From the NCBI GenBank assembly GCA_903876815.1, contig CAIRBL010000102.1, positions 1 to 8,311 on the forward strand: 8,311 nucleotides of DNA. Direction: 5' to 3'. Positions 4,873-8,311 of the stretch are shown here, one piece after another. The translations under genes and the position numbers were made by a program. Source of the stretch: an uncultured bacterium. GTDB taxonomy: Bacteria > Patescibacteriota > Patescibacteriia > UBA1558 > GWA2-36-10. The notes beneath the pieces are model-generated. The model did not search any database, was not told where the DNA came from, and saw only the letters and a list, made by a program, of their open reading frames with translations. How positions within the stretch are numbered: position 1 is the first letter of the stretch; every line of letters begins with the position of its first letter.

Positions 4873-5391
4873 ATGAAAAATAAATCTGGTTTTACTTTAA
4901 TAGAATTAATGATAGTAATAGCGGTGATTGCCTTACTTGCAGCCGCTGTTTTTGTCGCTGTTGATCCAGTCAAACGTATTGGTCAAGCTCAAGACTCTCA
5001 ACGCTGGCAAGACGTAACGGCTATTGCTGACGCTATAAAATTATATATGGCGGATAATAATGGTAATTTTCCTGTAGATATTATCACTGTTGAGCCACAT
5101 TTAAGTTATGAGATTATGATTTTAGGTAGCACAAGTTTAACTGGGTCTTCGTGTGCGCCAGATTTATTATATGGTGATCCAGAAATTGAGCCAGCCAATG
5201 GTGTGTTGTTATCTAATTTGGTGCCAAATTATTTACCCACTATGCCTGTAGATCCAAGTGGATTAAATTTAGGATTTAATGATGAATATGGTACTGGCTA
5301 TTATTTAAATAGGAATTCTAGTGGTAAAATCACCATTGGGGCATGTGATAAAAGTGATTATACTTCTGAACCTATTCGTGCGCAGAGATAA
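4873..5391 (+). CDS. Type IV pilin-like protein (prepilin 2), paralogue of prepilin 1
   Basis: I place the start at ATG 4873 (172 residues), not at the in-frame ATG 4822. From 4873 the protein opens with a proper short leader MKNKSG, cut before Phe7, with Glu11 at mature position 5; the upstream extension lies within the previous gene. The assembly helix and following VDPVKRIGQAQDSQRWQDVTAIADAI are nearly identical to prepilin 1, and the C-terminal block LVPNYLPTMPVDP...TGYYLNRNSSGKITIG is also conserved. The central part of the head (about residues 64-110) is unrelated in sequence. Cysteines are at 94 and 158. Two bases separate it from the stop of prepilin 1, so the pair is co-transcribed and arose by tandem duplication. 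Probably a second subunit of the same fibre. Confidence 0.92.
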   Translation: MKNKSGFTLIELMIVIAVIALLAAAVFVAVDPVKRIGQAQDSQRWQDVTAIADAIKLYMADNNGNFPVDIITVEPHLSYEIMILGSTSLTGSSCAPDLLYGDPEIEPANGVLLSNLVPNYLPTMPVDPSGLNLGFNDEYGTGYYLNRNSSGKITIGACDKSDYTSEPIRAQR

Positions 5392-5420
5392 ATAAAATTT
5401 TAAATAAGTAATTCAAAAAT

Positions 5421-5837
5421 ATGCAAGTAAATTATTATGCGATTTTAGTGTGTGGCATTTTAGCGATGGTTTTTGGCTATTTATGGTACGGGCCATTATT
5501 TGGTAAAATCTGGCTTAAAGTTACTAAAGCCACAGAGCTTGATTTAGAAGCGCGCAAAAAAATGCAAGCTCAAGCTACTAAATTATATTTAGTGCAATTT
5601 TTATTAACTCTGTTTCAGGTTTGGGTTTTGGCTTATTACATTGAAGGTTGGAAAGAAGCTTCGGGACTCACGAATGCTTTGTGGATCTGGGCAGCTTTTG
5701 TGGTGCCAGTGATAGCTGGTACAGCTATGTGGAATAACGATTCAGCAAAAATTTCTTGGGCTAGATTTTTGCTTCAATCTGGTTATCAGCTTGTTTGTTT
5801 TGTAGCTTTTGGTTTGATATTGGGCATGTGGAAATAA
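5421..5837 (+). CDS. DUF1761 domain membrane protein
   Basis: 138 residues with four hydrophobic segments at about 3-24, 55-74, 84-103 and 114-136. The WYGPLFGKIWLKVT block after helix 1 and the layout of the four helices fit the DUF1761 family, whose function is unknown. A charged, Gln/Lys-rich stretch (LDLEARKKMQAQATK, 40-54) separates helices 1 and 2. It starts 29 bases after prepilin 2 with no promoter or terminator that I can see between them, and a strong terminator follows. It is therefore probably the last gene of the pilin transcript. Whether it has anything to do with pili is unknown. Confidence 0.8.
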   Translation: MQVNYYAILVCGILAMVFGYLWYGPLFGKIWLKVTKATELDLEARKKMQAQATKLYLVQFLLTLFQVWVLAYYIEGWKEASGLTNALWIWAAFVVPVIAGTAMWNNDSAKISWARFLLQSGYQLVCFVAFGLILGMWK

Positions 5838-5850
5838 AAATTTATTTTAT

Positions 5851-5883
5851 ACAAAGCGTCAGTTCCAGTGAACTGGCGTTTTA
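5851..5883 (+). terminator. Intrinsic terminator, copy 1 of a 33-bp repeat
   Basis: AAAGCGTCAGTTC (5853-5865) pairs with GAACTGGCGTTTT (5870-5882), a 13-bp stem with two G-U pairs and a CAGT loop. It ends the prepilin/DUF1761 transcript. The 33 bases 5851-5883 are identical to 7208-7240. Confidence 0.88.
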
Positions 5884-5912
5884 TTGACTTTTGTAAATAT
5901 AAGTGAGAAAAT
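5884..5912 (+). promoter_or_regulatory. Promoter of the decarboxylase gene
   Basis: TTGACT (5884-5889) starts directly after the terminator. Seventeen bp later GAAAAT (5907-5912, 4 of 6) is preceded by an extended-10 TGA. Initiation near 5919 gives a leader of about 60 bases. Confidence 0.6.
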
Positions 5913-5919
5913 AAAACAG

Positions 5920-5950
5920 ATTTTTAAACATTGAAAAAATGTTTGAGAGT
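5920..5950 (+). other. Hairpin at the predicted 5' end of the decarboxylase mRNA
   Basis: Bases 5920-5932 can pair with 5938-5950 around a GAAAA loop: a perfect AAACATT/AATGTTT core extended by a TTTTT/GAGAG run that includes G-U pairs. It would form right at the predicted transcript start, so it may protect the 5' end or be regulatory. AT-rich, so moderate stability. A 16-bp palindrome at 5956-5971 follows. Confidence 0.4.
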
Positions 5951-5979
5951 AAAATTAAAAATTAATTTTTATAAATTTA

Positions 5980-7188
5980 ATGAATGACGAGACAAATATT
6001 TTGGACTATTTAAATCAAGCAGAGTTAGATGGTATCAGGAAATTTATGCATGGTAGAAAAACTCCATTTTTAGTTATTAATCTTAAGCAGATAGCCAAAA
6101 ACTATGAAGAGCTAGTGGAAAAACTGCCTTATGCTAAGGTTTATTATGCTATAAAAGCTAATCCTGAAAATGAAGTTATTAAGCTTCTTTTTGCTAAGGG
6201 ATCGAATTTTGATGTTGCTACTATATATGAAATGCAACAATTATTTGATTTGGGTATTCCAGCAGAAAGAATGAGTTATGGTAATACTATTAAGAAAGAA
6301 GAGGACATTGACTTTGCTTATAAACATGGTATTAGATTGTTTGCTACTGATTCGATTACTGATGTGCATAAATTAGCCCGTAAGGCACCTGGGTCGAAAG
6401 TATTTTTTAGAATTTTGACTGAGGGCGGCAACGCTGATTGGCCTTTATCAAGAAAATTTGGTGGTAATCCAGATATGATATATCATTTGATTATCGAGGC
6501 TAAAAGATTGGGCTTGGTGCCATATGGCTTGTCTTTCCATGTTGGCTCCCAACAAAGAGAAATAGGTCAATGGGATATTGCTATTTCCCAATGTAAATAT
6601 TTATTTGATGCTGTGAAGTCTTCTGGGGAAAATATTGAATTAAAATTAATTAATTTAGGTGGTGGTTTCCCAACTAATTATGTTAAGCCGGTTCAATCTT
6701 TAGATGTTTATGCGCAAGAGATTACTAGATTTTTACAAGAAGATTTTGGTGATAATTTACCAGAGATTATTGTTGAGCCAGGCAGAAGTATTGCCGGCAA
6801 TGCTGGTGTGATGGTTTCTGAAGTTGTAATGGTTTCAAAAAAATCTGTTTTAAATCAATATGGTTGGGTTTTTATTGATGCTGGTAAATTTGGCGGCTTA
6901 ATCGAAACCATTGATGAATCTATAAAATATCCTATTTATGTTGAAGGTGTTAACTCTAATAAGGGGGGTGCTGATTTTGTCTTAGCTGGACCAACTTGTG
7001 ATAGTATGGATATTTTGTACGAAGATTATAAATATAAATTACCAGAAAGTATCAAGGATGGGGATAAGATTTTGATTTTATCTACAGGAGCATATACATC
7101 TACTTATAGTTCTGTGTATTTTAATGGTTTTCCACCTTTACCAACGTACATAGTTAAGGATTGGGAATCGTGCGAGGAAGTTAAATAA
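5980..7188 (+). CDS. Fold-III PLP-dependent ornithine/lysine-type decarboxylase
   Basis: 402 residues, the length of bacterial alanine-racemase-fold decarboxylases. Visible landmarks: YYAIKANP with the PLP lysine (Lys59), HVGSQ (187-191), the phosphate-binding GGGFP (227-231), EPGRS (266-270), the second-subunit catalytic Cys in GPTCDSMDIL (Cys340, Asp341), and STGAYTSTYSSVYFNGFPP (368-386). The GPTCDS.D plus FNGF combination points to ornithine or lysine decarboxylase rather than LysA or SpeA, whose C-terminal blocks differ. Reaction: decarboxylation of ornithine (or lysine) to putrescine (or cadaverine) in the cytoplasm, as an obligate dimer with shared active sites. Substrate choice cannot be read by eye. 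The gene stands alone with its own promoter, a structured leader and a terminator; no other polyamine gene is nearby. No SD precedes the ATG. Confidence 0.88.
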   Translation: MNDETNILDYLNQAELDGIRKFMHGRKTPFLVINLKQIAKNYEELVEKLPYAKVYYAIKANPENEVIKLLFAKGSNFDVATIYEMQQLFDLGIPAERMSYGNTIKKEEDIDFAYKHGIRLFATDSITDVHKLARKAPGSKVFFRILTEGGNADWPLSRKFGGNPDMIYHLIIEAKRLGLVPYGLSFHVGSQQREIGQWDIAISQCKYLFDAVKSSGENIELKLINLGGGFPTNYVKPVQSLDVYAQEITRFLQEDFGDNLPEIIVEPGRSIAGNAGVMVSEVVMVSKKSVLNQYGWVFIDAGKFGGLIETIDESIKYPIYVEGVNSNKGGADFVLAGPTCDSMDILYEDYKYKLPESIKDGDKILILSTGAYTSTYSSVYFNGFPPLPTYIVKDWESCEEVK

Positions 7189-7207
7189 AAAAATAAAATT
7201 TTTTAAA

Positions 7208-7240
7208 ACAAAGCGTCAGTTCCAGTGAACTGGCGTTTTA
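7208..7240 (+). terminator. Intrinsic terminator, copy 2 of a 33-bp repeat
   Basis: Stem 7210-7222 with 7227-7239, CAGT loop and T-run; base-for-base identical to 5851-5883 while the flanks differ. It terminates the decarboxylase transcript, and the next promoter starts 3 bases later. Confidence 0.88.
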
Positions 7241-7242
7241 GC

Positions 7243-7271
7243 TTGACAAAAGTATTTTTTTATGATATAGT
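7243..7271 (+). promoter_or_regulatory. Promoter of the DEAD-box helicase leader
   Basis: A perfect TTGACA (7243-7248), 17 bp, and TATAGT (7266-7271, 5 of 6) with an extended-10 TGA. This is one of the strongest promoters in the window. Initiation near 7278 gives a leader of about 100 bases. Confidence 0.82.
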
Positions 7272-7288
7272 AAGCAATCTAATTAATT

Positions 7289-7312
7289 CTAGCCATATTT
7301 TATATAGGCTAG
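7289..7312 (+). promoter_or_regulatory. Leader hairpin 1 (upstream of the attenuator)
   Basis: CTAGCC (7289-7294) pairs with GGCTAG (7307-7312), extended by ATAT/ATAT with one bulged A, leaving a TTT loop. Its left arm GCCATAT (7292-7298) could alternatively pair with ATGTGGC (7339-7345) of the terminator, which would be an antiterminator. Confidence 0.6.
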
Positions 7313-7324
7313 CGACTCGAATCT

Positions 7325-7334
7325 TTTGTGTCAT
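7325..7334 (+). promoter_or_regulatory. Anti-start segment complementary to the helicase start codon
   Basis: TTTGTGTCAT is the exact reverse complement of ATGACACAAA at 7381-7390, the start codon and next codons of the helicase. Pairing would enclose the terminator hairpin and hide the start codon. Confidence 0.6.
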
Positions 7335-7335
7335 G

Positions 7336-7380
7336 ATTATGTGGCCCTGAGAAGTCAGGTCACATAATTTTTTTATTTTT
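7336..7380 (+). terminator. Intrinsic terminator in the helicase leader (attenuator)
   Basis: ATTATGTGG (7336-7344) pairs with TCACATAAT (7360-7368), continued inside by CC/GG, a bulged C and TGA/TCA, with a GAAG loop: 14 pairs in all. Seven T, one A and five T follow and run straight into ATG 7381. It lies between promoter and gene, so it either attenuates the helicase or ends a small RNA of about 100 bases. Confidence 0.8.
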
Positions 7381-8311
7381 ATGACACAAACAAAGACAAT
7401 TACGCCTAATTTTGATAATTTAGGCATTAGCCCCAATTTATTGGAGGTGCTTATTCAATTAAAATTTATTAGCCCAACACCTATTCAACATCAATGTATT
7501 CCGTCGGCTTTAGAAGGTAAGGACATTGTGGGCATTGCCCAAACTGGTACAGGCAAGACTTTGGCTTTTGGTATCCCGATGATTCAGCTTTTGAGTCAAA
7601 ATAAAGGTCAAGGTTTGATTTTGTTACCAACCAGAGAATTAGCTTTGCAAGTTGATGAAGTTTTACGTAAGCTTGGTCAAAAATTTGGTTTGCGTACTGC
7701 TGTATTAATTGGTGGTGCTTCAGTTGGTCTACAGATTCAAGCTATTAGACGTAAACCACATATCATTGTGTCTACTCCCGGACGCTTGATTGATCATTTG
7801 CAACAAAAAACTTTGAGTTTAGCAAATGTTAAAATGATTGTTTTGGATGAGGCAGATAGAATGTTTGATATTGGTTTTATGCCACAAATAAAACAAATTT
7901 TAAGTTTGGTTCCTACAGATCGTCAAACTTTGATGTTTTCCGCTACTATGCCTAAACCAATTGCTGATGTAGCTAATCAGTTTATGAAAACTCCATGGAG
8001 AATTGAAGTAGCACCAGCTGGCACGGTGGCCGCCAAAGTGGAACAAGAAATTTTCTTTGTCCCCAAAGAAATGCGTAGTCAAATGCTAGATAAGGTTTTA
8101 GCTGAGCATAAAGGTAGTGTTTTGATTTTTTCTCGTACCAAACATGGTGCCAAAAAAATTGCTGGCTTTGCCAGAGTTTTGGGTCATACAGCCGTAGAAA
8201 TTCACTCCAACAGATCACTAGCACAAAGACAAGAGGCTTTGAGTGGCTTTAAAAATGGTAAATATCGTATTTTGGTAGCTACAGACATCGCTGCTCGTGG
8301 TATTGATGTCA
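7381..8311 (+). CDS. DEAD-box ATP-dependent RNA helicase, C-terminus beyond window
   Basis: 310 residues are readable from ATG 7381 to the window edge without a stop. Motifs in order: Q motif region (FDNLGISPNLLEVL...PTPIQHQ, 10-38), I AQTGTGKT (53-60), Ia PTRELALQ (83-90), GG (111-112), Ib TPGR (132-135), II DEAD (156-159), III SAT (187-189), IV VLIFSRT (247-253), and V ATDIAARGIDV (300-310). Motif VI and the tail are missing because the window ends. The core resembles the RhlE-like group, which remodel RNA in ribosome assembly, mRNA decay and cold adaptation; without the C-terminus the subgroup is open. No SD; the U-rich run of the leader terminator abuts the ATG. The leader suggests control by attenuation and by masking of the start codon, possibly relieved by the helicase itself or by temperature. 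Confidence 0.95.
   Translation, partial: MTQTKTITPNFDNLGISPNLLEVLIQLKFISPTPIQHQCIPSALEGKDIVGIAQTGTGKTLAFGIPMIQLLSQNKGQGLILLPTRELALQVDEVLRKLGQKFGLRTAVLIGGASVGLQIQAIRRKPHIIVSTPGRLIDHLQQKTLSLANVKMIVLDEADRMFDIGFMPQIKQILSLVPTDRQTLMFSATMPKPIADVANQFMKTPWRIEVAPAGTVAAKVEQEIFFVPKEMRSQMLDKVLAEHKGSVLIFSRTKHGAKKIAGFARVLGHTAVEIHSNRSLAQRQEALSGFKNGKYRILVATDIAARGIDV

Noticed and set aside
4328..4930. Tandem pilin 5' ends as a phase-variation or CRISPR-like repeat
   Set aside because: Only two copies occur and both are full genes; the repetition is explained by paralogy. No CRISPR-like array exists in the window.
7900..8224. Minus-strand ORFs 7900-8082 and 7982-8224
   Set aside because: Antisense to the DEAD-box helicase coding region, with no family features.

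Overview
The window looks like chromosomal DNA of a low-GC bacterium, most likely a member of the Patescibacteria (CPR), Parcubacteria-like. This rests on a DUF5671-type membrane protein, tandem small prepilins with the FTLIELMIVIAVIALLAAAV N-terminus, very short mRNA leaders, and an almost complete lack of Shine-Dalgarno (SD) sequences. It is an inference from gene content, not from a marker gene. Sigma70-type promoters (TTGACN, 17 bp, TANNNT) are easy to see in front of most transcription units.

Layout. (1) 2-553 (-): N-terminal part of a slipin/stomatin-type SPFH protein, running off the left edge. (2) About 660-1000 (+): a compositionally distinct cassette (90 of 180 bases G/C in 721-900, against roughly one third next door). 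It holds a leader hairpin, a 74-residue two-helix membrane protein with an SD, and a perfect AGGAGG in front of a 19-codon mini-ORF that runs into a terminator. (3) 1069-2019 (+): DUF5671 membrane protein with a pilin-like soluble tail, converging on (4) 2038-3321 (-): HI0933/YhiN-family flavoprotein. The two share a bidirectional terminator lying inside the flavoprotein's last codons. (5) 3351-4071 (+): a two-gene operon of a four-helix membrane protein and a 63-residue XRE regulator. Its promoter sits in a 36-bp near-perfect palindrome, which looks like an autoregulatory operator. (6) A GC-rich repeat hairpin, then tRNA-Gln(UUG) with its own promoter and terminator. (7) 4328-5837 (+): two tandem paralogous prepilins and a DUF1761 membrane protein. 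(8) 5980-7188 (+): fold-III PLP decarboxylase (ornithine/lysine type, polyamine synthesis), bracketed by two identical 33-bp terminator copies. (9) 7381-end (+): DEAD-box RNA helicase, cut by the right edge, with a structured leader.

The most interesting signal is the helicase leader at 7278-7390. Between a strong promoter and the ATG lie a hairpin, a complete intrinsic terminator, a possible antiterminator pairing, and a 10-base segment exactly complementary to the start codon and first codons. This looks like a combined attenuator and start-codon switch for a protein that itself unwinds RNA. Second are the palindromic operator of the XRE operon and the foreign-looking small-protein cassette at 660-1007. 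Most genes here are housekeeping or envelope functions; no defence system, CRISPR array or transposase is visible.
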